Source of the DNA: Takashimella koratensis
Taxonomy: Eukaryota > Basidiomycota > Tremellomycetes > Trichosporonales > Tetragoniomycetaceae
Length of the DNA stretch: 64,000 nucleotides
NCBI GenBank assembly: GCA_003116875.1
Contig: BCKT01000008.1
Span: 1,200,322 to 1,264,321, forward strand
Reading direction: 5' to 3'
A program made the translations under genes and the position numbers. Shown one piece after another: positions 1 to 11,771 of this stretch. Below the pieces are notes generated by a model. That model was not told the DNA's origin, ran no database searches, and was given only the letters and a program-made list of their open reading frames with translations. Numbering within the stretch: the stretch's first letter is position 1; each line of letters begins with the position of its first letter.

Positions 1-576
1 GCTGGATCCGATCTTCAGAGACTGGGGAAGACACATTCATATTGGACTCACCTGTCCCTCCGGACGTGGTCATCCCTTCGTTCGCAGGTGAACAAGTTGG
101 GGCGTTTGTTCTTGCCTCTGTATCCAAGCCCTCCAAATGGGCCGGTAAGTCTTTCGACCCGACACCAAGAGCATGACGGAGCTAATGAACCCACCAGGTA
201 AAGAAATTCATGCGGTATCGCAACCGCTCACACCGAGGCAAATGGCCGAATCGCTCTCCAAGTTCTCAGGAAAACGAGTATTGGCTTCCGACCTGAGTCA
301 AGAGATGTTTAACTCGGATGAACACCGTGGGAAGCTTGGTGGGCGATGGGGGTGGTACGAGACCATGATCAAAGGGTGAGTCTACACCGGTCTCCACTTG
401 TGTCTCAAGTAAGAGAGCCCTAGAAGAGGGCCTTGGTTGACACGTTGATTGGATTCTGGGGCGGTAGAGAATACGCACCCGATTCTAAAGCGAGCGAGAA
501 GGTCGTGCCTGAGCAATGGGACTTTCTTCAATGGGCGGGGCAGAGTAAGCCCCTCAAAGCCGTTCTTGGTACGTGA
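1..576 (+). CDS. NmrA-like family NAD(P)-binding protein, C-terminal part
   Basis: Partial gene entering from the left edge. Three exons read through: 1-144, 198-375 and 468-576, stop TGA at 574-576, with GTAAGT and GTGAGT donors. The deduced protein contains VIPSFAGEQVGAFVLASV, then KPSKWAGKEIHAVSQPLTP and a long region ending QWDFLQWAGQSKPLKAVLGT. Known: this pattern (a loop leading to G..VGAFV, then a predicted extra amount of induced or reset stress 'AGK.I' segment followed by a helix that selects 'T..Q.A..LS...G') belongs to NmrA/HSCARG-type short-chain dehydrogenase-fold proteins, which bind NAD(P) and often act as redox sensors or regulators rather than enzymes. The N-terminal Rossmann glycine motif lies outside the window, so cofactor binding cannot be verified here. 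It is convergent with the Sec14-like gene downstream. An alternative is an NAD(P)-binding isomerase of the same superfamily. Confidence 0.72.
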
Positions 577-1215
577 CCAAATCGACAAGTTCCCACTCAA
601 CTACTCGAGCCTTGTGAGAGTCTGAATTTGGATTGTCTTTACCTTGGTGGTGTGTTGTGTTATACTCCATGTTCATGTATGCAATATGATTGTATCTCAT
701 CCGGACTAAAGAAACTTGGTGCAAAGGTCAATCGCAACAGCGGGATGCGTCTAGCTCGTCGACACAACTTTTGAACAGCTCCTGAGATGTCGCAGGTTGC
801 ACGGCGATACCGTTGAGGCTAGGGATACTTTGTTGAATTTCTGACTATTGGCTACTGGCTACGTCGGGATCAATGTTATGAGCGAATGTGAACCACAGGA
901 AGAACAGAACAGAGCTATCAAGACGCAAGTGAATGAAAAGACAAGGAGCCAAAGAGAGATGCCTAAAGAAATGGGCATCACAGATAGAGAGAGAAAAAGA
1001 TGGTTTAGCCGGTGGGCAAGCGTGTATGAACCACCCAGGCGTGCGTGTCTAATATAAACGAAGTAAAGGGAGTCAAACCTGTCTACCATCATCATGATTG
1101 GGTATACCTCTTCCTTCCTATTCGACTTTCAACACTATCACCCACTTTTTACCCTCTCCACCCCTCACACTGCCACATCGTCACAACAACGAGGACCCAT
1201 GACCACTCTAGGTCG
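577..1215. other. convergent intergenic region
   Basis: Lies between the 3' ends of the NmrA-like gene and the Sec14-like gene. It presumably holds both 3' UTRs and polyadenylation signals. Only short ORFs without recognisable content are present; no RNA gene or repeat was seen. Confidence 0.6.
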
Positions 1216-3321
1216 TTAGTTCACAGCCTGCTTCTCAGCTTCGGTAGGCGGGTGATCAAACTTTGCTTCGCTCTCTGGTGGACCTGGTTTCGTCGTCGTC
1301 GCTGGGGGCTCTTCCAGCGATACCACGTTCAATCCATTCGCAATAACCTCGACCCCATTTGTCCCATTGGCCTCCTTGGCCTCGGCCGCGTCCTCCTTTG
1401 CGTCGCCATTGACAAGTGTCTCGCGGTGAGCCTCTGCAAAGTCCTGCGCGTGGCTCGTAGGCGCTCCACTCGTCGCGTCCGGCGCGCCATTCGCGGTCAG
1501 CTGACCCGTGGCCACAGCTCCTGATTTGGGGACGAGGTTCTCGAACGCCGCTTTGGCACCGTTGCCCGCTGGAGGGACACAGCTCTTTCCCTCGGCGTCG
1601 AGCCGGCCGCCATCCTGCGCGAGGTGACAAAATCTAAACATGGTCAGCCGATCGAAACTTCCGAGGAGGAGTGTAGTGCTTTATCATGAATATGATGATG
1701 ATTATAATGAAGCAGGGTGACCAGTCTTTGGCACTCACTCAACAAGAGTCTTCCAGTAGACCTTGTGGTCAAATTCAAAGTTGTACTCGCCGCCGTACTC
1801 GTGGTCGACCTGGTTGGGCGGGATGAGGTCGGTGAGCTTGGGGTTGAAGCGGATCTGTAAGAGTGAGATGGGACCGGTCAGCTTGGTTTTTCAACATCAA
1901 ACATGAGCTGACCCACCTTGTCGCGCGTAATGGGGTCCATGAGGGGTCCGATACCCGAGAAGAACGCATTGATCCACCACGGCATGTTGATGACGAGACC
2001 GCGACCGAGACCTGGTCACGTTAGAAGGGACCAGGGACCAAAAAGGCAAAGCGGAAGCCAGGAACGGCGAGGTATTACTCACGCTCGACGTAGTGGTTTT
2101 GCAAGATGTTGAGCACTTTTCTGCCGGTCGAGATCGAAGGGTTGGACTGCGAGGTCGCGGATTTATACTGCGATGTGTCAGAGGTAGGTGAAGATAGGGT
2201 CAGAGAAAGAGGGCTCACGTCGACGATGATACAAGTCTGTTCCTGACCAGGGGGCATGAGGTCGATCGCGCGCTCACTACAAAGACAGTCAGTGCTTAGT
2301 CCCTTCCAAGTGAAAGTGACTCGTTGATCGTGAATCACTCACAGGCAGAAGATAAGGTGACGGATCTGTCTTGGGCTCGTCTCGGTGTTCTCCCTCCCGG
2401 GGCGCATGTAGATGATCGGGCGCGCGTCAGCGTCGAAGCCCGAGAGGATGCTGGGCGGGAATTAGTCACTGGTCCGATTCCAACCTCTCGGAGACGTGAA
2501 GCTTTTTAGATCGACCACTGATCCTACTCACATCTTGCCCGTCTCCGCTTCGACCGAAACGTCATCTGGCTGGATCAACTCTGGCTTGAACTCGCGCCTC
2601 CACTCGATAGTCCCTTTGATACGTGTTTTGGCGTTATCAATCTTCCATTTCGAGGCTCGCATGTATCGAGGGTGAGTGCCGGGGTCGGCGAGGAAACGAG
2701 CCTCCCAGGGGTAGTACTCGTCCGTCTCGGGCAAGGTGATGCTTGCGGTGTACTGAAAACGTCAGCGGTGGTGCTGCTTTGACATAGATGACGATGATGG
2801 GCTTACCTTTTTGAGCTCCTCGATCTGCGAGTGGAGGTGGGTTAAATTGCCGTCAGTATGGTGAAAACACTCAATCCGATGCACGTGTGCTCGCTCGCGA
2901 TCGCGCCGGGGTTTGGTACGATGCAGAACGCGTCACACAAAGATGTTAAGAGAAGTATGAAGCACCACGCCGAGCACGGTCAATCGCCGCTCAAGGCGCG
3001 CTGAGGTGGGCATCTCCCACGTTCGCCAATTGCTTGGCACCGAGGTGACTTTTCACCAGCCTGTCCGTACTTGGCTCACACAGCCAACAAGTGACAAGCT
3101 CCCTCCTACCCCACCCCTCAACCGCCATGGGTGTGGTTCCTTGCTACGCTCGATCGCTTACTCACCTGTTTCAACTGAGCCTCATCATATTCCCACTTCT
3201 TGGTCGGTTTGACACCCTCTGGCGGGACGGTGTAAATCTCCTTTGTTGGCGGACCTGTCGCGATTGATGTGGAGGAAGACGAGGCAGTCGAGGCGGCCGA
3301 CTTGCGAGAGAAGAAGGACAT
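1216..3321 (-). CDS. Sec14-like CRAL-TRIO phosphatidylinositol/lipid-transfer protein
   Basis: Nine exons, read leftwards: 3321-3166, 2824-2807, 2752-2532, 2450-2343, 2276-2219, 2167-2083, 2011-1917, 1854-1739 and 1633-1216, giving 424 residues with a clean TAA at 1216-1218. An N-terminal Ser-rich leader is followed by a CRAL-TRIO-N helix region (WEARFLADPGTHPRYMRASKW), then the lipid-binding domain: GFDADARPIIYMRPGRENTE, the acidic CIIVDYKS strand, and VINMPWWINAFFSGIGPLMD, the hallmark Sec14 'P..f...w..ikp.ld..T..KI' gate region. Known: such proteins load phosphatidylinositol and another lipid and stimulate PI kinases; they are cytosolic or at organelle membranes. The last ~130 residues are an Ala/Glu/Pro-rich, probably disordered tail. 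The second exon is only 18 nt. The family is certain. The closest yeast relatives are probably the Csr1/Pdr16 type, but that is inference. Confidence 0.93.
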
Positions 3322-3820
3322 GGTGGATATGTGTCCTAGTAGTGGGTGAGGGAGAGGGTGAGGATGGGGGTGAGGGTGATGATGAGAGGATGCGTCGATG
3401 GGAGGTAGAGATATGGCACGAGTTATTTTTTATTTTATTTTACTGTATTTTTCCATCACTCCGTGTGTGTGTGTGTGTGTGTGTGTGTCTGTGTGCCGCG
3501 TCTGCGGATGACGCCGAGTGCCGTGCCCGTGTGTAGACCCACCCACCCCACTGGCCGACGGCATCGTCATCGCGTCGGACAAATCACCGAGCCACGAGGG
3601 ACAAGTTAGGCGCGCGGGTCTCATGACCGAGACCGAGACAAAGTAGGCGCGGGAGATAGGACTGGATGTTGACGCGCGTAGGCTATTGCCCGGTGGCGAT
3701 AACCGAGCACCGTCGTCGTCGATCGCGAGCACAAAGGAGACCGGACCATCAGTATCAGTCCAAGGGCGACATCGACAATCTCACTCTTCACTTATCCACC
3801 TCTTGCCTCGGTCAGCCACG
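3322..3820. promoter_or_regulatory. divergent promoter between Sec14-like and Lon genes
   Basis: A 499-nt spacer between two start codons on opposite strands, so it must carry both promoters. It contains a (GT)13 microsatellite at 3463-3488 next to a T/A-rich stretch (3423-3452), the only markedly AT-rich part. No TATA box could be assigned with confidence. Confidence 0.5.
3463..3488. repeat. (GT)13 microsatellite
   Basis: Uninterrupted dinucleotide run in the Sec14-like/Lon divergent promoter. Such tracts vary in length between strains. Confidence 0.9.
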
Positions 3821-6800
3821 ATGGCCCCGTCCACACTCCTCCCTGCTTCCCTCCCACTCTTCCCCTTGCCCAAACCCCACGTCCTCTTCCCATTCCTCCA
3901 AGTCTCCATCACCCTGCCCACGTCCCATCTCTCTTTCCTCCTCGACACTTTATCCACCAACGATGGCCAGCATGGTCGTCTCGTAGAAGAAAACAATAGC
4001 GACGCGTCTCAAACCCCCACGTCGGGCTCGTCGACCCCTACTCCGACCCCGACATCGCCACCGCCTGGTCAAGCAACGAGGGTGGTTGCTGCTGTTCCTG
4101 TGGCCGATCACGACCGAAGAGTTGGCAGATGGGCATGTGGTGAGTAAGCTTCCCGCTCTGCAGCAGTCTTGCAACCCAGCTGACTCTGTGCCAGCTGCGA
4201 GACTTAAGCGGATTGAAAAGGGCAAGGAAGACGATCAATGGGTCGTGACTTTTGAAGGCCTGGTAAGTTGATCCGCTTCTCAGTTGGCGTTCCCCTGTAA
4301 CTATACTCATAACCATTAGGCTCGTATCTACCTCCCACGCGATCTCCCTCCAGTACTCTCCATCCTCCCTCCTCTCCCATTGAGATACACAACCTACTCC
4401 CTTCCTCTTCCTTCCCCTTCCACCCCACCTAGCCTCTTACCCATCGCCGCACGGATCCTCCCTCCTCAACTTCACACGCGCTTCGGTCAGCTTCCTCCGT
4501 CTATTCAGTCTGACCTGCTCGCTACCATTCTCGACTTCGCATGGGACACACGAGTCGAGCTCCTCGCTACCCCGAGAGTGGAAGAGCGATGTGACCGCGT
4601 CCGAGAAGTCGTCTCCCGGATCCTCAATGCGAGGGGTCTTGGTGAGCCTAGCGACACGACGAAAGCGACTACCGCGCCCTCGTCCCAAGCGCTCGTCAAG
4701 AGCTCTCCCTCAGCCCCCAACATACCACCCAACGTTCCGGAAGACCTCCAACCTCTCCACGCACTCTTGGCCACCCGCAGCTCCGAGCTCTCACCTGCCG
4801 CACTCCAAGCTGTCTCCCGCGAACTCGCGAGGCTAAGCAAGATCCCTCCCCAAGCAGCAGAATACGGTGTCGGACGAACATACATCGAGTGGATCCTCGC
4901 TCTCCCTTGGAAACGAGTGACCGACGCGGATGGCCCAAATTTGGATTTAGAGGTCGCGAGAAAGAGGCTAGACGATGAGCATGAGGGGTTGAAAGAGGTG
5001 AAAAGGAGGATCGTTGAGTATCTTGCGGTATATCGGTTGAAACGGGCGTTGTGGGAGGAGAAGCACGGGAGCAAGAACGACGAGTCAGCAAGCGATACGG
5101 CTTCGAATACGGCTGTCATGAGAGATTCGAATGTCGAAAGACACATGCCTGCAACTGCTGCGGATGCTGTCTCACCTGCTCCCCCCTCGGTTCCAGCTGC
5201 TTTGCCGAAGATCATCGAGGACGGTCCACCAGACGACGTGTTCAGAGACAAGGCGCCGATCCTGCTTCTTGTCGGTCCACCAGGTGTTGGCAAAACGTGA
5301 GCGACTATGCAGCTACAATCTCCAGTGGGGCAGAGCTGACGATCTCAGATCTATTGCGCGGTCGCTGGCGGGTGCCATGGGGAGGCGGTTCCATCGGATC
5401 TCGCTAGGCGGAGTGAGAGATGAGGCCGAGATCAGAGGCCATCGCCGCACGTGAGCAGACGGGATAAGGTAGAGACTGACGATTAGTTACGTCGGTGCAC
5501 TACCAGGTCTCTTCGTCCAGGGTCTCCGAAGAGTCGGGGTGTCTAACCCTGTCATTCTTTGTGAGTCGCTCGAGCGCTGGACAAGGAGGTCTTGTGGATT
5601 AATGCTGACAAAGACAGTGGACGAGCTCGATAAAAGTGAGGCAAGGATTGGTGACATGTGCTGATATAACAGTTGGAAGCTCGAATTATCACGGAGATCC
5701 ATCGGCTGCTCTCCTAGAAACATTGGATCCTGCTCAGAATTGGGCCTTCCACGATCAGTAAGCTACGCTATTGGTGTCTTGCTGACAGACCCCAGCTACC
5801 TCGGCGACGTCCCTATTGACCTCAGCCAAGTCACATTCATCGCCACAGCAAACACGCTCGACACTATCTCCCCGCCTCTACTCGACCGGTGCGAAGTCAT
5901 CGAATGCGGCGGCTACGTAACCGACGAGAAACTATCTATCGCACGGCGTTTCCTCGTCCCCAAACAAACGACCGAGAACGGGCTCCCGTCCCGTACCGTG
6001 ACGATGGACGACGAGGTCCTCACTCGTGTGATCGACGAGTATACACGGGAAGCAGGGGTCAGGGGGCTCGAGCGGGAGATTGCCAAGTTGTGTAGATCAA
6101 AGGCGGTCGAGTTCTCGATTGCGAGACAGGAAGGGGAAGGGATTGGGAAAGGGTACGAAGCTCGTGTGAGCATTGAGGATGTGGAAAGGGTGCTGGGGAT
6201 GCCCAAGTTTGAGGCAGAGGTCAAAGAGGACTCAGCACGCCCTGGTGTGGTTACGTGAGTACCGGTCTTATGGGTCACAATGATCCTTGAGGTTGCGTGA
6301 CGCGCACAATATCTGACCATCTATCAGGGGCCTGGCGTACCGAGGTTCTGGCAACGGCGGGATCCTGCTCGTCGAGTGCGCGTTGATCCCCTCCGGCCGA
6401 GGAAGGCTCGTCCTCACCGGGAGCTTGGGTGAAGTTATCAAAGAGTCTGCCGAGCTGGCACTCGCCTGGATCAAGTCACACGCTACTAGCCTGGGCCTAG
6501 TGAACCGACTCATTGACTCGGATCTTCATGTGAGTGTAGAACCAGACTTGAGTCAGCTGCCCAGAGCCTAATGGGAGGAGTGAAGCTGATGAGAACGTGG
6601 TCAGGTGCATCTTCCAGCTGGAGCGGTGAAGAAAGACGGTCCCTCAGCCGGTCTCGCGATCGTCGTTGCACTCGTCAGTCTTCTGACGGATCGCGCGGTA
6701 TCTCCATCGATCGCTTTCACAGGGGAGATCACCCTTAGGGGCACTGTGTGAGTAACCAGCTACGGAGTTCTCGGGAGTATCTGCTCGGGAGGGGCAAGCT

Positions 6801-6949
6801 GGCTGATACTGCCCAGCACAGCAGTGGGTGGGATTAGAGAGAAGATGCTCGGTGCACACAGGGCGGGGATCACTCGGTAAGTCAATTCACCGTGTCTACC
6901 TACCTCCAGTTGCTCAGCTGACCATGCCTAACATATCTCTTCGTATACG

Positions 6950-7014
<65 letters not shown>

Positions 7015-7203
7015 ATCCCCCATGTCTACCAACAACCCAGCGTGATGATGCCCGCGTCCAACGAGAAAGACCTCGTCGACGTCCCTACCTCTGTAAGCAA
7101 AGCCGTGCGCACTACGTTTGTGCGCGACGTGACGAGCGCGCTGAAAGAGGTCTGGGGTGAGGGAGCGTACGACCCTCGCGCAAACAGGGAGGCGCGGCTG
7201 TGA
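3821..7203 (+). CDS. LONP2: Lon protease, predicted peroxisomal (PTS1 at C-terminus)
   Basis: ATP-dependent serine protease of about 890 residues from twelve exons. The protein begins with the Lon substrate-binding domain directly ([18 protein letters not shown]), with no mitochondrial leader. The AAA+ module follows: Walker A GPPGVGKT, split by the intron after 5296; [20 protein letters not shown]; Walker B PVILLDELDK; sensor region [20 protein letters not shown]. The protease domain has the catalytic Ser in [10 protein letters not shown] (Ser codon 6644-6646) and the catalytic Lys in [14 protein letters not shown], so the dyad is intact. The final three residues are Ala-Arg-Leu, a canonical peroxisomal targeting signal 1. 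Absence of a presequence plus PTS1 indicates the peroxisomal paralogue (matrix quality control, processing of PTS1 enzymes) rather than mitochondrial Pim1. The Walker B residues sit on an 18-nt exon (5618-5635). The last intron (6877-7040) contains 65 consecutive C. Start 3821 was chosen because it is the first ATG that puts the N-domain in frame. Confidence 0.93.
6950..7014. repeat. 65-nt poly(C) tract inside the last Lon intron
   Basis: Uninterrupted C run on the sense strand between a CTAAC branch-like site (about 6928-6932) and the acceptor AG at 7039-7040. It may be a real expanded tract or an assembly artefact; its true length cannot be judged from one sequence. Confidence 0.85.
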
Positions 7204-7803
7204 TCTGGTCGGATAGCGGGCATTGTCACGCGTATCGATTTGTAAGTTCTCTATTGTTTGTATCATCCTACCAATGAAATCTACGTTGTACAACGCTGCT
7301 CCTTTGTATGTACTCTGCCATGCACCCGGTCGCACGGTCGCACGATGCCGATGTCGATGTTTTCCAACTTCGGTGGAAACCCCTGAGTATGTGCCGGCTC
7401 GAGCCGCAATACCTCCCCCGCAGTCGTTGTTCATGCTCAATTTTGGATACTTTGGGGACGACACGTGTTCATTTCCCGAGCCGGTACCGCATGCGTTCTT
7501 GCCCTTTACAATGCATACCCTCTGCTCAAGCTCGTGTCTGTTCGTGTCTTGTGCGGGCCCTGGTGACGCTGGCGAGACCACTGGAACTGGCTGTTGACCG
7601 GCTGCTTCGGTGGATCGGTGGATAGCCGGAGGATTGGTAGTCGGCTTTCCACCGGCCCGGGTCCGGATACGCAGCGATCGGGGGATACCTCCACCCGTCT
7701 CACTTTATAGTCGCGGTCACCACCGTCTACCCATCTCTCCATCGTCCGTCAACGCCGAGTCCGACATCGACATCGACAGACTCCCTGTTGACTTGACTGC
7801 ACC
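7204..7803 (+). promoter_or_regulatory. Lon 3' region and GH115 promoter
   Basis: A 600-nt spacer between two genes on the same strand. A TATA-like TTTATAG lies near 7704-7710, about 95 nt before the GH115 start codon. Short ORFs here have no recognisable content. Confidence 0.4.
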
Positions 7804-10800
7804 ATGTTGCGGCTCAGTTTCCTCCTCGTGGTCTTCGTGACCCTTCTCTCCTCCCCTTTCGCTTTCGCTCTCGGCATCTCCAACCCCCTCACCTTCACCT
7901 CCTCCCCCTCCTCCCTTACCCTCTTCAGCTCCTCTTCCTCCCTCCCTATCCTCATCGACTCCACCGACGCCGAGGCCCTCCATATCGCCGTCCGAACCTT
8001 CGCCGAAGACGTGTTCCGCGTCACCGGCTCCAAGCCGGAAATTCATACCGACTCGCTTCCAGATGGTACGGCGCTGGCGATCGTTGCGGCGACAGTCGGG
8101 TCGCAGGTCGTCAAGAAGCTCAGGAAGAAGAGCGCCTCCGTGCTTACTTCGGCCCAAAAGTTGTTCACGGGTAAAGAAGCGGGAGAGCTGGAGGGGAAAT
8201 GGGAGTCGTATAATGTTGAGGTGGTCTCGGGGACTCCTTTGGGCCTCGAAGAGGCTTTGATCATCGAGGGCAGTGACACCGTGAGTCATGCTTTGAACTC
8301 TTTCAAGAGGTGTCATAGGCTGATTCCGCTGTTTCACCTTCAATAGCGCGGTACGATCTACGCCCTCTACACCCTTTCTGAACTCATGGGTGTCTCTCCA
8401 TGGTACTGGTGGGCCGACGTCCCCGTTGTCACCCACTCCACCGTCTCTTTCCCACGCGACGCCAAACTCGCCCACGGCGAGCCTACAGTCAAGTACCGTG
8501 GTTTCTTCCTCAACGACGAACAGCCCGTCCTCTGGAACTGGGCAAGGGAACAGTTCAAGATGGGTACCGAGCCCCCGTTCCAGGTCGGAATGTATGAAAA
8601 GATCTTTGAGCTGTTGCTTCGTCTTCGTGGGAATTACCTCTGGCCAGCCAGTACGTCTACTCCACCCCTTCTCCCCTTCTTGACTGTAAAGACCGAGTCT
8701 GGCGCAATGATCTAATCTGTCCTACTCATAGTGTGGGCAAGCATGTTCGCTGTCGACGGGCAAGACGTCTCCGGCGGCCTTTCCAAGACTCCCACTGCGG
8801 GCCCTAACCAGCTCCTCGCACAACGTATGGGCGTCGTCATGGGTACATCCCACCACGAGCCCATGTCTCGTAATCAGAAAGAATTCGACGAGTTTGGATC
8901 CGGAGAATGGAGGTATGACAAGAACGGAAAATACCTCGAAGAGTTCTGGAGGTACGGAGCGGAACGAGCAAAGGATTGCGAGACGGTTTTCACGGTCGGG
9001 ATGAGAGGGAATGGGGATTTACCACTTGATGGAGCCAACGTCAAGGTGAGTCGGAGAAGTGTTGGGCGTGGCAGGATGTGTTTGGGCAAGACTGACATGG
9101 ATGAAACATAGCTCTTGGAGCAAATCACCGCGGACCAGCAGAAGATCCTCAAGGAGGTTCACAAGGACAAGCCATTAAAGGACATTCCACAGATGTGGGC
9201 AATGTACAAAGAGGTCATGGGCTACTTTGCCAACGGCGTGAGTGTGGATTCAAGGTTTTCTTCATTTGAAGCCTGACTAACCTTGGCATAGCTCAAAGTT
9301 CCTGAGGAAGTCACCTCGCTGCTCGCCGACGACAATTGGGGAAACCTTCAGGCTGTCCTCCCCGATGGTCGAGTGACCGAAGGCGGCGGTGGGATCTACT
9401 ACCACGCTGATTGTGAGTGTCGGTACTCCTCGTCTTCTGTCTTGAACTACTGCTGACGGATACGTAGACGTCGGAGACCCCCGTGATTACAAATGGACCA
9501 ACACCGTCCCTCTCGCTAAGAGTGAGTCCCCACCCCACTTTCCTCATCCCAGCCAATCAATTGACTGACCGCTTGAAGTGTGGGAACAACTCCACGTCGC
9601 GGAGACCTTCAACACCAAGAAAATCTGGATCCTCAACGTCGGCGACTTGAAAAACCTCGAGATCCCGCTCGAATATTTCCTCGATATCGCTTACGATTCG
9701 GAAAGGTGGCCGCGCGAGTCATTGCTTGAGTACCTCGGTGCCAGGGCGACGCGTGATTTCGGGCTTGAGGAGAGTGCTGCCGCTGCCAACCTTATGGCCA
9801 AGTACTCGGTGAGTCTGTTTATCAAGTTTATTCAAGGTCCATGTTGACATAAGTCAGGTCCTCGCGTCGAGGCGAAAGGCCGAGCTGGTCGACTCGGAAA
9901 CCTTCTCGTTGATCAATTACAACGAGTGAGTAACCAATCCTTTTCCTCACCTACCTGCAGCCGCTCACCTCATGCAGGGCCGAGAGGATCATCGCCGAAT
10001 GGACAGAGCTCGAGAAACAGTCCAAAAAGATCTACGACTCCTTGCCGAAGAACTACCAGACTCCATTCTACGAGATGATCTACTCGCCCGTCCAACTCAA
10101 CGCCAACCTTAATCGGTTATACATCTCGGCTGCCAGGTCGAACCTCTATGCGACCCAGAGCAGGTCCGCGGCGAACGTGTTTGCGAACGACGCGTTGGCC
10201 AAGTTCGATCGCGACTGGGACCTTACGCAGGAGTACCACCAGCTTGAAGGCGGCAAATGGAACTAGTGAGTGCAGTACCATCTTCCAGAAAGTGCTCTTC
10301 CTCTGACACCATTTCCAGTATGCTGTGCCAGACCCATATCGCATACCAGTACTGGCAAGCCCCAATGCGAAACAGCATGCCGCCGATCTCCTTCGTCTCT
10401 AAACACGACATGAGCTACCCAACCCGATACCTTGGCCCCATCGCTACCCGGTTCACCGTCGAGAACTCGCTGGGCGCCTGGCCAGGGGACAACAAGCACA
10501 ACTGTGAGAAGGGATACCAGTGCCCTGACCCGGTCCTCCTCCCTATGGACCGATACGGTAAGACCCGCTGGGTCGATGTGGGTTCCGGTGGGCCGCAAGA
10601 AGTCGAGTTCAATGCCAAACCCGACAAGACTTGGCTCAACCTCTCTTCCACTGGCGGTGTCATCAAAGGCGACGGATCGACAGACGTCCGCGTTGAGATC
10701 TCGATCGATTGGGAAGCCTTCGAGAAGGACCCTGCAGACAACGCGTATATTGACTTCGAATCCAACGATACAGCTACGATGACTGTGACTGTCCCGATTC

Positions 10801-11417
10801 AACGAGCGACCCTCCCGCCGGCCGACTTCCATGGCGCGATCCAGGGTGACGGTTACGTGGCTATCGAAGCAGCGCACTTCCAGTCCAGCAAGTCCTCGAC
10901 GAACGCAAAGTCTTCTGAACCCCTTGCTTGGTCTGAGATCCCATTCTATGGCCGGACACTCTCGGGGATGGCTATCTACCCGTTGGGGCGATACGATCTG
11001 CCTCTCGGCCAGGGTCCATCTATCACCTACGATTTCTGGGTGCACGATATCCCCACAACCTCCACAGCCTCCGCATCCACCGAGGTCGAAGTGACGCTTC
11101 ACATCGGACCCACACTCAACTACTTCCTCGGGTCCAAACTCGCCCTTGGTCTGAGTATCGACGACGCCAAACCTACCCGTGTCGAGCCGATCCCAGACGC
11201 ACCGCTCGGCGACCTCCCGGCCGACTGGGAAGACGTGGTCGCTAGTGAGATCCGACAAGTCTCGACAAAGCTCGAGGTGAAGGGAGTGGGGAAACACTCG
11301 TTGACTGTCCATGGAGTGACGGCGGGGATCGTATTGGAGAGGGTGTTGATTGATTTCGGTGGGATCAAGAAGAGAGGGTATAGTTATCTCGGCCCGCCTG
11401 AGAGTGTCATTGTTTAG
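7804..11417 (+). CDS. secreted glycoside hydrolase family 115 (xylan alpha-1,2-glucuronidase type)
   Basis: Ten exons (7804-8280, 8347-8650, 8732-9045, 9112-9237, 9292-9412, 9468-9521, 9579-9808, 9858-9925, 9978-10265, 10319-11417) splice to 1026 residues, the usual size for GH115. A typical signal peptide comes first (MLRLSFLLVVFVTLLSSPFA). GH115 landmarks follow in order: RGTIYALYTLSELMGVSPWY, WWADVPV, KYRGFFLNDEQPVLWNW, LRGNYLWPAMWASMF, GVVMGTSHHEPMSRNQKEF, NTKKIWILNVGDLKNLEIPL, and a C-terminal beta-rich domain. Known: GH115 enzymes remove (4-O-methyl)glucuronic acid from terminal and internal xylose of glucuronoxylan, outside the cell. This fits a plant-matter-associated yeast. The enzyme family is clear; the exact substrate is inferred. 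Two introns split ATG codons (phase 1). Confidence 0.95.
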
Positions 11418-11771
11418 GTAGCTAGGGAATGAGAAGGAGGTTAAAATGCTTTCAATAGTAGGCTCATACGATGGCGTCAAGGTCGCTGGATGGAGAAGAA
11501 TATTTAGGAAAACTAATTATGAGGAAATGTATCCAAGTGTGTCCATCACCTGGCTGTCCAGAAAACCTTAGGCGAATCCCGAGTCCATAGCCAGCTTAAT
11601 GTCCGTAAAGTCGGGTACATGCACAAACTACTAAAGGAAAGGAACATCGTTATGGAATGAAGGATGAGGAAAGGGAATGAAATGAGACTGTTATCTAACA
11701 CTGCGAGACTGTAACTGAATCCATCGCGCAAACCACCTTCTCGTCGCCGTCGTCGTCGTCGTCGTCACTGC
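11418..11771. other. convergent intergenic region
   Basis: Spacer between the 3' ends of the GH115 and monooxygenase genes. The only structure seen is a short GTC/GTC-type trinucleotide run at about 11745-11767, just beyond the monooxygenase stop codon. Confidence 0.5.

Noticed and set aside
1045..1524. 159-residue + strand open frame
   Set aside because: Antisense to the Sec14-like last exon.
4505..5293. 262-residue minus-strand open frame
   Set aside because: Antisense to a Lon exon; no domain or start context.
6928..7581. minus-strand open frame with a poly-Gly stretch
   Set aside because: The glycines are the poly(C) tract read backwards, inside an intron and spacer.
10263..11480. 405-residue open frame antisense to GH115
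   Set aside because: Lies wholly opposite a clear GH115 exon; the composition is that of a shadow frame of GC-rich coding DNA.
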